Source: JBKEDS01 sp047975545
Lineage (GTDB): Bacteria; Bacteroidota; Bacteroidia; Flavobacteriales; Flavobacteriaceae
Assembly (NCBI GenBank): GCA_047975545.1
Contig: JBKEDS010000032.1
Coordinates: 43,331 to 107,330 of the forward strand
Direction: 5' to 3'
DNA: 64,000 nucleotides
Part shown: positions 17,400-25,898 of the stretch, piece by piece
Position numbering within the stretch: the stretch's first letter is position 1
Layout: each line of letters starts with the position of its first letter
Made by a program: the position numbers and the translations under genes
Notes under the pieces: generated by a model
The model's database searches: none
What the model was told of the DNA's origin: nothing
What the model saw: only the letters and a program-made list of their open reading frames with translations

Positions 17400-17405
17400 T
17401 TTTTT
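17375..17405 (+). terminator. intrinsic terminator (copy 1 of 2)
   Basis: Stem AAAGTGAGC / GCTCACTTT with loop TGTGGTG and a T-tract. Copy 2 at 18260-18290 has AAAGTGGGC / GCCCACTTT: an A-T pair replaced by G-C on both sides. Confidence 0.85.
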
Positions 17406-17603
17406 GCCCTGTTTTCTTTACGACTGTTTCGTCCCCAAAAAGTTAAATTTCAACAAAACAACAATGGTCAATTTTGTAAAAAATATCAATATTTAACCCT
17501 TGTATGTGCTATATTGATTTGTTTATTTGTTAAAGATAAATTAAATGGTAATATAGAACATATATTTATTAAGTGTGTTGTTTTTTAACCTTCTGTTTCG
17601 GTA

Positions 17604-17611
17604 TACATTTG
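17604..17611 (+). promoter_or_regulatory. -7 promoter element TACATTTG
   Basis: Consensus TAnnTTTG match 30 bases before the ATG of the secreted-protein gene; a TTG at 17578-17580 lies 23 bases upstream and may be the -33 element. Confidence 0.55.
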
Positions 17612-17641
17612 CATTGTTGAACGTTATAAATTTTTAAAATT

Positions 17642-18232
17642 ATGAAACACGTAATTAAAACACTAAAAAACAGCATGCTAATTGTTGCTGTTTTTACTGC
17701 TCTAACGAGTAGCGCAACAGAAACAAGCCCTTATTCTATCGATGATACCAAAACAGCATTAACCTTAAACAATGTTAAAATGGGCGATGTTTTGTCTATT
17801 AAGGACGAAAACGGGGAAGTATTGTACACCGAGCATATTAAGGTTTCCGGTACTTACAAAAAAGGATTCGATTTAACCGCCTTGCCCAATGGCAATTATT
17901 TTTTTGAAGTAGATAAAGATGTGGAGGTTAAAATCATTCCCTTTACCGTAACCAACAAAAATGTAGCTTTTAATAAAAACAAGGAGTACATTAGCTATAA
18001 ACCTTATGTAAGGCAAAAGGGCGATATGTTATTTGTTTCCAAATTAGCTTTGGACAGGGAACCCCTACAGGTGCATATTTATGCCGACGGCAATAATGGG
18101 TACGAGTTGCTGCTTTCAGAAAAGTTAGAAGGCACCCAATCCCTTGAAAAGGTTTACAGATTAGAAAAAGGCAACTATAAGTTGGTGTTAATTTCCAATG
18201 ACAAGGAGTTTACAAAATTCATTAATAATTAA
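17642..18232 (+). CDS. secreted protein of unknown function, 196 aa
   Basis: Signal peptide (about 1-25, ending SSATE) then an all-beta-looking sequence with LTLNNVKMGDVLSIKDENGEVLYTEHI and FDLTALPNGNYFFEVD, a pattern reminiscent of secretion-tail and Ig-like domains (DUF3244-like), and a second similar half (about 110-195). I do not recognise a defined family. It has its own promoter and terminator, so it is monocistronic. A 3' remnant of a related copy lies just upstream. Confidence 0.8.
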   Translation: MKHVIKTLKNSMLIVAVFTALTSSATETSPYSIDDTKTALTLNNVKMGDVLSIKDENGEVLYTEHIKVSGTYKKGFDLTALPNGNYFFEVDKDVEVKIIPFTVTNKNVAFNKNKEYISYKPYVRQKGDMLFVSKLALDREPLQVHIYADGNNGYELLLSEKLEGTQSLEKVYRLEKGNYKLVLISNDKEFTKFINN

Positions 18233-18259
18233 TTTAATGTCTTATTTAGTTTAGTTAGT

Positions 18260-18292
18260 AAAGTGGGCTGTGGTAGCCCACTTTTCTTTTTT
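18260..18292 (+). terminator. intrinsic terminator (copy 2 of 2)
   Basis: Stem AAAGTGGGC / GCCCACTTT, loop TGTGGTA, followed by a T-rich tract. Ends the 196-aa gene. Confidence 0.88.
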
Positions 18293-18438
18293 GTATGTTC
18301 CTGTTTTCTTTATTTTTCCGCAGCCCTAAAATGTTTCACCCACTCTTAATAAATAATACTATCTTTACGGTTTGAAATGTTTTATGAACCATCATTCGTA
18401 ATAGGCTAACTATTAGCGAATTCAATATACAACACAAT

Positions 18439-19728
18439 ATGGCGTGTAACAGTTGTTCGACAAGTAAAGACGGACAGCCAAAAGGATGCAAAAACAATGG
18501 CACCTGCGGTACCGATAGCTGCAACAAGCTAACGGTTTTCGATTGGCTTTCCAATATGTCGCTACCCAGTGGCGAAAAACCATTTAATTGGGTCGAGGTC
18601 CGTTTTAAAAACGGCAGGAAGGAATATTACCTAAATTCCGAAAACATTACCCTAAGCATGGGCGATGTTGTGGCAACACAGGCCCAAGCGGGACACGATA
18701 TTGGTGTGGTTACCCTTGCGGGCGAACTGGTGCGCATACAAATGAAGCGTAAAAACATAGCCGTTACCGAAAAAGGAAGTGCCAAAATATACCGCAAGGC
18801 CAACCAAAAAGATATTGATGTTTGGCAACAAGCCCGCGACCGCGAAGAACCCATGAAAGTTAAGGCACGGCAATTTGCCATAGACCTTAAGTTGGAAATG
18901 AAAATATCCGACATCGAGTTTCAAGGCGATGCCAGCAAGGCTACCTTTTATTACACCGCCGAGGATCGTGTCGATTTCCGCGAGCTTATCAAGGTATTTG
19001 CCCGCGAGTTCCGTACCCGAATAGAAATGAAACAAGTCGGGTTTCGCCAAGAAGCCTCAAGGTTGGGCGGCATAGGCTCCTGTGGCCGCGAACTATGCTG
19101 CTCTACGTGGTTAACCGATTTTCGTTCGGTAAGTACATCGGCGGCGCGCTACCAGCAACTATCGCTAAACCCCCAAAAACTGGCCGGGCAATGCGGCAAA
19201 TTAAAATGTTGCCTAAATTACGAACTGGACACGTATTTAGAAGCCCTAAAAGCCTTCCCTAAAACCGAAATAAAACTACAAACCGAAAAAGGCGTTGCCC
19301 TTTGCCAAAAAGTCGATATTTTTAAAGGCCATTTATGGTACGCCTACGATGGCGAGTGGACCAACTGGCACAAAATAACCACCGTACAGGCCAATGAAAT
19401 TATCGAGCGAAACAAAAAAAACGAACCCGTTGTTAGCTTGGAAGAATATGCCTCGGACCTGATTGAAGATACTAAAATCGAGTTCGAAAACGTTGTTGGG
19501 CAAGACAGTTTAACACGTTTCGATAATCCAAATCCCAAGCACAAACGTAAAAATAAGCGTAACAACAGGAATAAAACCAACAACAATAAGGCGGCAAACG
19601 CCAATAAAACAGCATCGAATCCAAACAAGAAAAACGATAATACCCAAAATAAAAACGCAAACAACAACAAAAGAAACAATAGAAACCGAAACCAAAGACG
19701 AAACCAAAATGCGAATAAAAAAGAATAA
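18439..19728 (+). CDS. ricT: RicT-like PSP1 domain protein
   Basis: 429 residues. A Cys-rich start (CNSCSTSKDGQPKGCKNNGTCGTDSC) is followed by the PSP1 core (about 110-230) with RELCCSTWL and CGKLKCCLNYE, the cysteines that hold Fe-S clusters in the Bacillus Ric (YaaT/YlbF/YmcA) complex, and an Asn/Lys-rich tail of about 60 residues that is probably disordered. RicT complexes affect RNA processing and development in Bacillus; the role in Bacteroidota is not established. Its 3' end overlaps gldH by 20 bases. Confidence 0.88.
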   Translation: MACNSCSTSKDGQPKGCKNNGTCGTDSCNKLTVFDWLSNMSLPSGEKPFNWVEVRFKNGRKEYYLNSENITLSMGDVVATQAQAGHDIGVVTLAGELVRIQMKRKNIAVTEKGSAKIYRKANQKDIDVWQQARDREEPMKVKARQFAIDLKLEMKISDIEFQGDASKATFYYTAEDRVDFRELIKVFAREFRTRIEMKQVGFRQEASRLGGIGSCGRELCCSTWLTDFRSVSTSAARYQQLSLNPQKLAGQCGKLKCCLNYELDTYLEALKAFPKTEIKLQTEKGVALCQKVDIFKGHLWYAYDGEWTNWHKITTVQANEIIERNKKNEPVVSLEEYASDLIEDTKIEFENVVGQDSLTRFDNPNPKHKRKNKRNNRNKTNNNKAANANKTASNPNKKNDNTQNKNANNNKRNNRNRNQRRNQNANKKE

Positions 19729-20200
19729 TGTATTATTACTACTATTCGCCGCTTTACTCGTGGTAGCCTGCGATTCCAAGCGGGTGTTGGACCACTATAA
19801 AACCGTTCCCAACCAATGGCACAAGGATTCTATCGTTAGCTTTAACTTTACGCCCCCCGACTCCACAAACGCCTACAATCTGTTTATAAACTTAAGAAAT
19901 ACCAACGCCTACAAATACAGCAATTTGTTTTTAATTGTTGAAATGGCTTTTCCACACGGCAAAACCATAAAAGATACCTTGGAGTATAAAATGGCCGAGC
20001 CTTCGGGAAAACTTCTCGGTACCGGAATTACCGACACAAAGGAAAACAAACTGTGGTATAAGGAAGGCGTGGTTTTTAACGAATCGGGCCTATATCAAAT
20101 CAATATTCAACAAGCCATGCGCGAAAACGGCAAAGTTGAAGGCGTTACCCAACTTGAGGGCATTACCGATGTTGGGTTCCGAATTGAAAAACCAAATTAA
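19709..20200 (+). CDS. gldH: gliding motility lipoprotein GldH
   Basis: 163 residues with a lipoprotein signal (LLLLFAALLVVAC, lipidated Cys at about 21), then the GldH core (VLDHYKTVPNQWHKDSIVSFNF, NLFINLRNTNAYKYSNLFLIVEM). GldH is required for gliding in Flavobacterium johnsoniae, acting with the other Gld lipoproteins. The arrangement ricT-gldH-PBP1A is common in this group; here a nuclease-like gene has been inserted between gldH and the PBP. Confidence 0.93.
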   Translation: MRIKKNNVLLLLFAALLVVACDSKRVLDHYKTVPNQWHKDSIVSFNFTPPDSTNAYNLFINLRNTNAYKYSNLFLIVEMAFPHGKTIKDTLEYKMAEPSGKLLGTGITDTKENKLWYKEGVVFNESGLYQINIQQAMRENGKVEGVTQLEGITDVGFRIEKPN

Positions 20201-20206
20201 ACCAAA

Positions 20207-20983
20207 ATGGACAAGCGGTTTGAAAGTATAATTCAACTCATTAAACAATCTCGGGCAAATGCAGTTAAAGCCGTAAACAACGAACTAATAAACCTTTATT
20301 GGAATATTGGGGCGTATATTAGCAAAAAAATTGAACAATCGGAATGGGGCGATTCGGTTGTAGCCGAACTATCAAAACACATACAACAACAAGAGCCCGA
20401 AATAAAAGGGTTTTCCAATAAAAATATCTGGAGAATGAAGCAGTTTTATGAAACATATAAGGACTCCCCAAAACTCTCACCACTGGTGAGGGCAATTAGT
20501 TGGTCGCATAATTTGGCTATATTTTCGAGATGCAAAACCGAAGAAGAAAGGGGGTTTTATTTAAAATTGGCTAAACAGGAAAACTATAGTTTTAGAGAAC
20601 TTGATAGACAAATTTCTGCCAGTCTTTTTGAGCGGACGATGATTGGAAATTCAAAACTCTCAACAACATTGAGAGAATCAAATCAAGACTTCACAAACAC
20701 TTTTAAAGACAGTTATGTATTTGAATTTTTAAATTTACCCGAACCCTATAATGAAAACGAATTACAACGAGGACTTGTAAAACAAATAAAAAAATTCATT
20801 CTTGAACTCGGAAAAGATTTCCTGTTTATAGGTGAAGAATACAAACTACAAGTAGTTAAATACGCATTAAGCAGAAGCCTTTCGCCAACAACGGTTTCAG
20901 AATATAAAACACAATTACCAGATAAAAAATTGCTGCAGCAAAAACTGCACGAACTTTTTAATAACGAAACCAACCACAACTAA
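20207..20983 (+). pseudogene. YhcG-like (DUF1016) protein with deleted nuclease core
   Basis: 258 residues against about 330 in the family. The DUF1016 N-terminal domain is complete (about 5-145; ELINLYWNIGAYISKKI, SHNLAIFSRCKTEEERGFYLKLA), and the C-terminal domain starts normally (YVFEFLNLPEPYNENELQRGLVKQIKKFILELGKDFLFIGEEYKLQ). It then jumps at about residue 216 to the family's far C-terminus (VKYALSRSLSP...EYKTQLPDKKLLQQKLHEL). Missing are about 65-70 residues that normally contain the D (DLLFYH) and ExK (ELK) of the PD-(D/E)XK site. The frame is intact, so a catalytically dead protein may be made. Confidence 0.8.
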
Positions 20984-21014
20984 CATGACACAATACCGAC
21001 CAAGCCTGTTCCCC

Positions 21015-21039
21015 GGTGGCCGAGCCTGTCGAAGCCACC
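21015..21039 (-). repeat. short dispersed repeat (family C), second copy
   Basis: GGTGGCCGAGCCTGTCGAAG followed by CCACC; on the minus strand it resembles the copy at 7211-7233. The GGTGGC/GCCACC ends form an inverted repeat. Confidence 0.6.
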
Positions 21040-21086
21040 ACAAAACAAAAAAACGATAAATTAAGGAGTAAACACTAACAACATAA

Positions 21087-23423
21087 ATGGCAACAAAACA
21101 AAACAAAGCAAAACAGCAAGATTTTTCAAAATACGTCCGTTGGTTTTGGATATTATTTTTGGGCGCAATCGTTTCGGTGGCCTTGGTATTTTTGCTGGCC
21201 TCATGGAATGCCTTTGGCAAAATGCCCGACCACACCGTTTTGGAAAACCCCAGGACCAATTTGGCAACCGAAATTGTATCGTCCAATGGGGAAACCCTTG
21301 GCAAGTTCTATTTAAACGACAACCGTACGCCCGTAAGCTACAACGAACTGCCCCCACATTTGGTCCAAGCCCTTATAGCCACCGAAGACGCCCGATTTTA
21401 CGAACATTCGGGCATCGATTGGTACGGCACCGGCCGAGCCATTGTTAAAATGGGCAAAGGCGGAGGAGCCAGTACCATTTCGCAACAATTGGCAAAACAG
21501 TTGTTTCACGGCGAAGGCTCCAAAAACTTGGTAGAGCGTATTTTGCAAAAGGTGAAAGAATGGATTATAGCCATACGTTTGGAGCGCCAATACACCAAAG
21601 AAGAAATTATTGCCCAATATTTCAACATTTACGATTTTTTAAACAATGCCGACGGCATACGCAGTGCCGCCCGTATTTATTTCGGGAAAGAACCTAAAGA
21701 TTTGGATTTAAAAGAATCGGCCATGTTGGTAGGCATGTTTAAAAATTCGTCGCTTTACAATCCGCGCCGCCGTGCCGAACTTACCCAGCAGCGCCGCAAC
21801 GTGGTATTGGCACAAATGGCCAAATACAATTATATTACGCCGCACGTTAAGGATTCGGTACAGCAAATTGAGTTAAAACTTAACTACACGCCCGAATCGC
21901 ACCGCGAGGGTATTGCTACTTATTTTAGGGGCTATTTGGATGCGTTTATGAAAGAATGGATAGACCAAAACCCCAAACCCGACGGCTCGAAGTGGAACCT
22001 ATATAACGATGGCTTAAAAATATACACCACCATCGATTCGCGCATGCAGCAATACGCCGAGGATGCCGTACAACAGCACATGAACAAACTACAGGCCGAG
22101 TTTTTCCACCAAAACACGCCCGACCGAAACCCAACAGCTCCGTTTTTGGATTTATCGGTTAAGGCTATCGATTCGCTACTTAAAAATTCAATAAAACAAA
22201 CCGAGCGCTGGCGGCACCTAAAGTACGATTTAAAAAAAGGAAATAAAGAAATAGAAGCATCCTTTTACAAACCCGCCGAAATGACGGTTTTTAAATGGAT
22301 AAACGGCAAACCTTCGGAAATAGATACTATTATGAAACCCATCGACTCTATTAGGTACTATAAATCGTTTTTGCGTACCGGCATGATGTCCATGGACCCG
22401 CAAACCGGCCACGTAAAAGCCTGGGTCGGCGGTGTGGATTATCGCCATTTTCAGTACGATATGGTAAAACAGGGCAAGCGCCAAGTGGGGTCTACCTTTA
22501 AGCCTTTTGTATATGCGGCTGCCATAGACCAATTGCACTTTTCGCCTTGCGACGAGTTTCCCGATACGCCGTTTTGTATCGAGGCCAACAAATGGGGCAA
22601 CCTAAAAGAATGGTGCCCCAAAAATTCCGGAGGTACTTATGGCGGTACCAGAACATTAAAAAATGCTTTGGCTAATTCGGTAAATACAATTACAGCGCGG
22701 TTAATGGACAAAGTAGGGCCGCAAACCGTTATCGATTTGGCAACCAAACTGGGGGTGGAGTCTACCATTCCCGCCGTGCCTTCAATAGCTTTGGGAACAG
22801 CCGATTTAAGCGTTTACGAAATGGTGGGCGCCTACGCTGCGTTTGCCAACAAGGGCGTATACACAAAACCTGTAATGGTAACCACTATTGAAGATAAAAA
22901 CGGTACAATTCTGTACCAATTTAAGCCCGAAACCCGTGACGTAATAGGCGAGGAAATTGCCTACGTAACCGTAAAACTGTTGGAGGGCGTTACCCAGGGT
23001 GGTTCCGGTACGCGCTTGCGTACCAAGGGCGCAGAAAAATGGAGTCCCGTTTACAAAGAAATTATTACCGGATACCCTTACGAATTTACCAACCCCATAG
23101 CCGGAAAAACAGGAACGACCCAAAACCAGAGCGACGGTTGGTTTATGGGCATGGTGCCTAATTTGGTAACGGGCGTTTGGGTAGGCGCCGAGGACCGTGC
23201 CGCCCACTTTAAAAGCATTACCTATGGCCAGGGCGCCTCTATGGCATTGCCTATTTGGGGCATGTATATGAAAAATTGTTATAACGACGAAACCCTTAAC
23301 GTGTCCAAAGGCAATTTTGGAGCGCCAAAAAACCTATCTATAAATGTAGATTGCAGTAAAGTTTCCGAAGATAATCCCGAAGGTGACCCCGAAACGGATA
23401 TTCCCGATGAGTTGGCGTTTTAA
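21087..23423 (+). CDS. class A penicillin-binding protein (PBP1A type)
   Basis: 778 residues, full length. A transmembrane helix (about 16-36), a GT51 glycosyltransferase domain (about 55-230; ATEDARFYEHSGIDW, GGASTISQQLAKQLF) and a transpeptidase domain with the three active-site motifs: SxxK in GSTFKPF (about 468), SxN in ANSVNT (about 530) and KTGT (about 673). The enzyme polymerises and crosslinks peptidoglycan. In related genomes it directly follows gldH; here the YhcG-like gene intervenes. Confidence 0.95.
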   Translation: MATKQNKAKQQDFSKYVRWFWILFLGAIVSVALVFLLASWNAFGKMPDHTVLENPRTNLATEIVSSNGETLGKFYLNDNRTPVSYNELPPHLVQALIATEDARFYEHSGIDWYGTGRAIVKMGKGGGASTISQQLAKQLFHGEGSKNLVERILQKVKEWIIAIRLERQYTKEEIIAQYFNIYDFLNNADGIRSAARIYFGKEPKDLDLKESAMLVGMFKNSSLYNPRRRAELTQQRRNVVLAQMAKYNYITPHVKDSVQQIELKLNYTPESHREGIATYFRGYLDAFMKEWIDQNPKPDGSKWNLYNDGLKIYTTIDSRMQQYAEDAVQQHMNKLQAEFFHQNTPDRNPTAPFLDLSVKAIDSLLKNSIKQTERWRHLKYDLKKGNKEIEASFYKPAEMTVFKWINGKPSEIDTIMKPIDSIRYYKSFLRTGMMSMDPQTGHVKAWVGGVDYRHFQYDMVKQGKRQVGSTFKPFVYAAAIDQLHFSPCDEFPDTPFCIEANKWGNLKEWCPKNSGGTYGGTRTLKNALANSVNTITARLMDKVGPQTVIDLATKLGVESTIPAVPSIALGTADLSVYEMVGAYAAFANKGVYTKPVMVTTIEDKNGTILYQFKPETRDVIGEEIAYVTVKLLEGVTQGGSGTRLRTKGAEKWSPVYKEIITGYPYEFTNPIAGKTGTTQNQSDGWFMGMVPNLVTGVWVGAEDRAAHFKSITYGQGASMALPIWGMYMKNCYNDETLNVSKGNFGAPKNLSINVDCSKVSEDNPEGDPETDIPDELAF

Positions 23424-23452
23424 TGCACATGTTTTTCCATATAAAATGGGCT

Positions 23453-24739
23453 TTAAAGCGTTTTAGCCACCGTATTAACTGCTGCAATGGTAAAATCCAA
23501 GTCTTCATAAGTTAGCGCATCGGTAATAAACCAGGTTTCAAAAGCACTTGGGGCAATATAAACCCCGGCATTGAGCATGCCGTGGAAAAAAGCCTTAAAA
23601 GTGTCGTTGTTGCCTTTTGCTGCGGTTTCAAAATCGACCACTTCGGCACTGCTAAAATGTACCGACACCATGGAGCCTACCCGATTTATGGTGTGTGTAA
23701 TATTATTTTTGGTTAAAACTTTGGCCATGCCTTTGTGCAGGTATTCGGTTTTTTCGTCTAAGCGCTTAAAAACTTCGGTGTCGTTGTTCAGTTCGGTTAG
23801 CATGGCCAATCCTGCGGCCATGGCCAAGGGGTTTCCGCTTAGCGTTCCCGCTTGGTATACCGGGCCAACCGGAGCAAGGTAATCCATGATTTTTGCTTTG
23901 GCGGCAAAAGCGCCAACGGGCAGTCCGCCACCAATTACTTTCCCGAAACACACAATATCGGCCTTAATGTTAAAACGTTCTTGCGCGCCGCCTTTTGCCA
24001 ACCGGAAGCCCGTCATGACTTCATCGAAAATCAATAGGATATTTTCGGCGTTGCATAGGGTTCTTAGTTTTTGCAAAAAGTTGTTTTTGGGTGGTACGCA
24101 TCCCATGTTTCCGGCAACGGGCTCGATAATAACACAAGCTATATTGCCTTTATTGGCGGCTATTAGTTCCTTCACATTATCAATATCGTTATAACATGCC
24201 AAAAGCGTATCCTTTGCCGTGCCTTGGGTAACGCCGGGACTATTGGGCGTACCAAATGTACTGGCGCCGCTACCTGCTTGTATTAAAAACGAATCGCTAT
24301 GGCCGTGGTAACAGCCTGCAAATTTTATTATTTTGTCCTTTCCGGTATAACCACGTGCCAAGCGCACGGCGCTCATACAGGCTTCGGTACCGGAGTTTAC
24401 AAATCGAATTTTATCAATATTGGGTACCATGGAAACCGCTAATTGCGCAATTTGGGTTTCTATTTCGGTAGGCATCCCGAAGGAGGTTCCTTTTTTTGCT
24501 TTTTCAACTACGGCATTTACAACGGGTTTGTGGGCGTGACCGAGAATCATGGGCCCCCAGGAATTAATGTAGTCTATAAGTTTGTTGCCGTCCTCATCGT
24601 ACAAATAAGCGCCTTTTGCTTCTTTTACAAAAATAGGAGTGCCACCAACCCCCTTAAATGCCCGAACGGGCGAATTAACACCGCCCGGTATAACGTGTTC
24701 TGCCTGTACAAATAATGCACTACTTCGTTTATAAATCAT
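23453..24739 (-). CDS. hemL: glutamate-1-semialdehyde 2,1-aminomutase
   Basis: 428 residues. PGGVNSPVRAF at the N-terminus, SGTEACMSAVRLAR, YHGHSD, the aspartate loop LIFDEVMTGFR and the PLP lysine in CFGKVIGGGLPVGAF identify HemL, a class III aminotransferase fold enzyme that makes 5-aminolevulinate for heme. It is convergent with the PBP gene and follows the glucosaminidase gene on the minus strand with a 73-base gap. Confidence 0.96.
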   Translation of the reverse strand: MIYKRSSALFVQAEHVIPGGVNSPVRAFKGVGGTPIFVKEAKGAYLYDEDGNKLIDYINSWGPMILGHAHKPVVNAVVEKAKKGTSFGMPTEIETQIAQLAVSMVPNIDKIRFVNSGTEACMSAVRLARGYTGKDKIIKFAGCYHGHSDSFLIQAGSGASTFGTPNSPGVTQGTAKDTLLACYNDIDNVKELIAANKGNIACVIIEPVAGNMGCVPPKNNFLQKLRTLCNAENILLIFDEVMTGFRLAKGGAQERFNIKADIVCFGKVIGGGLPVGAFAAKAKIMDYLAPVGPVYQAGTLSGNPLAMAAGLAMLTELNNDTEVFKRLDEKTEYLHKGMAKVLTKNNITHTINRVGSMVSVHFSSAEVVDFETAAKGNNDTFKAFFHGMLNAGVYIAPSAFETWFITDALTYEDLDFTIAAVNTVAKTL

Positions 24740-24812
24740 GTTAAACTAAATTATTTTACCCGATAATCGGGGTTTGGATATTTTTTTCTTTTACAACCAA
24801 TATTATTGCGTT

Positions 24813-25898
24813 TTAGCGTTCTGTTCCGCTTACTTGAAGCTCCTGCCCAATACTTAGGGTGTTGTCGCTTAAATTGTTTAAAGTTTTTAGGGTTTCAACC
24901 GTTGTATTGTACTGTTTTGCCAATGAATAAAGGGTTTCGCCTTTTTGAACGGTATGAAAGGCGGGGTCTGTATCTTCTGCAACTTCCTCCACTTTAATTA
25001 CAACAGCATCTTGGCCATGGATATTGTTTTCTTCTAATGCACTTACTACTTTTAGTTGCTGCCCTACGGAAATTTCGGGGCCCGACAAATGGTTTAACCT
25101 TTGAAGTTCCTGTACCGAAAGTCCGTAACGTTGCGAAATGGCATATAGGGTTTCGCCCCTTTCAACTATATGAGTGCCTGTATTGGTAACGTTAACTGTA
25201 TTGGCTATTGTAGTAGTTTTTGGTTTGGCGTACAGTTCGGCCTCGGGGTTTCGGTACGTTCTGCCCAGTACTTCTTTATCCAATTGGTGTAAATCGTAAC
25301 GTTCAATCAGGCTTATTAGCTTGTGCGGGTATTTTTTATCGGTGGCGTAACCAGCATCTTTTAAGCCCTTTGCCCAGGCTTTATAATCGCCTTTGCGTAA
25401 TTTGAACAGCTCCGCATAGCGCCTGCGTTGGGTTAAAAATAGCGAATGGTCCCGGTACGAGTATTTGGCGTCTATGTATTTCCTGAAACATTCTTGGGCG
25501 GCATCGTCGTCGTGGTAAATTTTATCGCCCGTCCAGTCGTGGCATTTAATGCCAAAATGGTTGTTGGCCTCGCGTGCCAAACGCCCTTTGCCACTACCGG
25601 ACTCCAAAATACCCTGTGCCATGGTAATACTGGCGGGTATGTTATAAAGTTGCATTTCGGTTTTGGCAATATCTTTGTAAAGCGCAATGTAGGCTTCGGT
25701 ACTGCTTGGGTAATTGGCGGTTTCGGGTTTTGTTTCGGGCGTTGTTGTTGCCGAAGGTGTTTCGGGCTTAGCTACAACTTGCTCGGTTTTATGTTTTGTT
25801 TTGTGTTTTTTTGAAGTGGCTGCTTTTTTAGATTTACAACTAAAAAGCATTAACCCTAAACATATTGCAATTAAAAATCGTGTCATTTTACTGTTCAA
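24813..25898 (-). CDS. glucosaminidase lipoprotein with two LysM domains
   Basis: 361 residues. Lipoprotein signal (ICLGLMLFSC, Cys at about 21), a K/T/P-rich linker, a FlgJ/LytD-type glucosaminidase domain (about 65-205; ITMAQGILESGSGKGRLAREANNHFGIKC with the catalytic E in LESG) and two LysM repeats (about 235-280 and 317-360; HIVERGETLYAISQRYG, HTVQKGETLYSLAKQYN). It probably cleaves peptidoglycan at the outer-membrane face. Its start overlaps the end of the PLP enzyme gene by 11 bases. Confidence 0.93.
   Translation of the reverse strand: MNSKMTRFLIAICLGLMLFSCKSKKAATSKKHKTKHKTEQVVAKPETPSATTTPETKPETANYPSSTEAYIALYKDIAKTEMQLYNIPASITMAQGILESGSGKGRLAREANNHFGIKCHDWTGDKIYHDDDAAQECFRKYIDAKYSYRDHSLFLTQRRRYAELFKLRKGDYKAWAKGLKDAGYATDKKYPHKLISLIERYDLHQLDKEVLGRTYRNPEAELYAKPKTTTIANTVNVTNTGTHIVERGETLYAISQRYGLSVQELQRLNHLSGPEISVGQQLKVVSALEENNIHGQDAVVIKVEEVAEDTDPAFHTVQKGETLYSLAKQYNTTVETLKTLNNLSDNTLSIGQELQVSGTER

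Larger units (their letters stand above)
17061..17641. other. 580-base spacer with promoter, terminator and gene remnant
   Basis: It holds the AraC operator, a TAAATTTG -7 element at 17226-17233, a segment (17323-17399) that closely matches the 3' end and terminator of the next gene, and a TACATTTG -7 element at 17604-17611 for that gene. The open frame at 17385-17588 starts inside the terminator and is not judged to be real. Confidence 0.6.

Noticed and set aside
17385..17588. Open frame of 67 codons in the spacer before the secreted-protein gene
   Set aside because: It begins inside the duplicated terminator, is Phe/Cys-rich and has no family-like features.
21087..23423. Second MtgA-type glycosyltransferase
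   Set aside because: The GT51 domain is followed by a full transpeptidase domain with SxxK, SxN and KTG motifs, so it is a bifunctional class A PBP.
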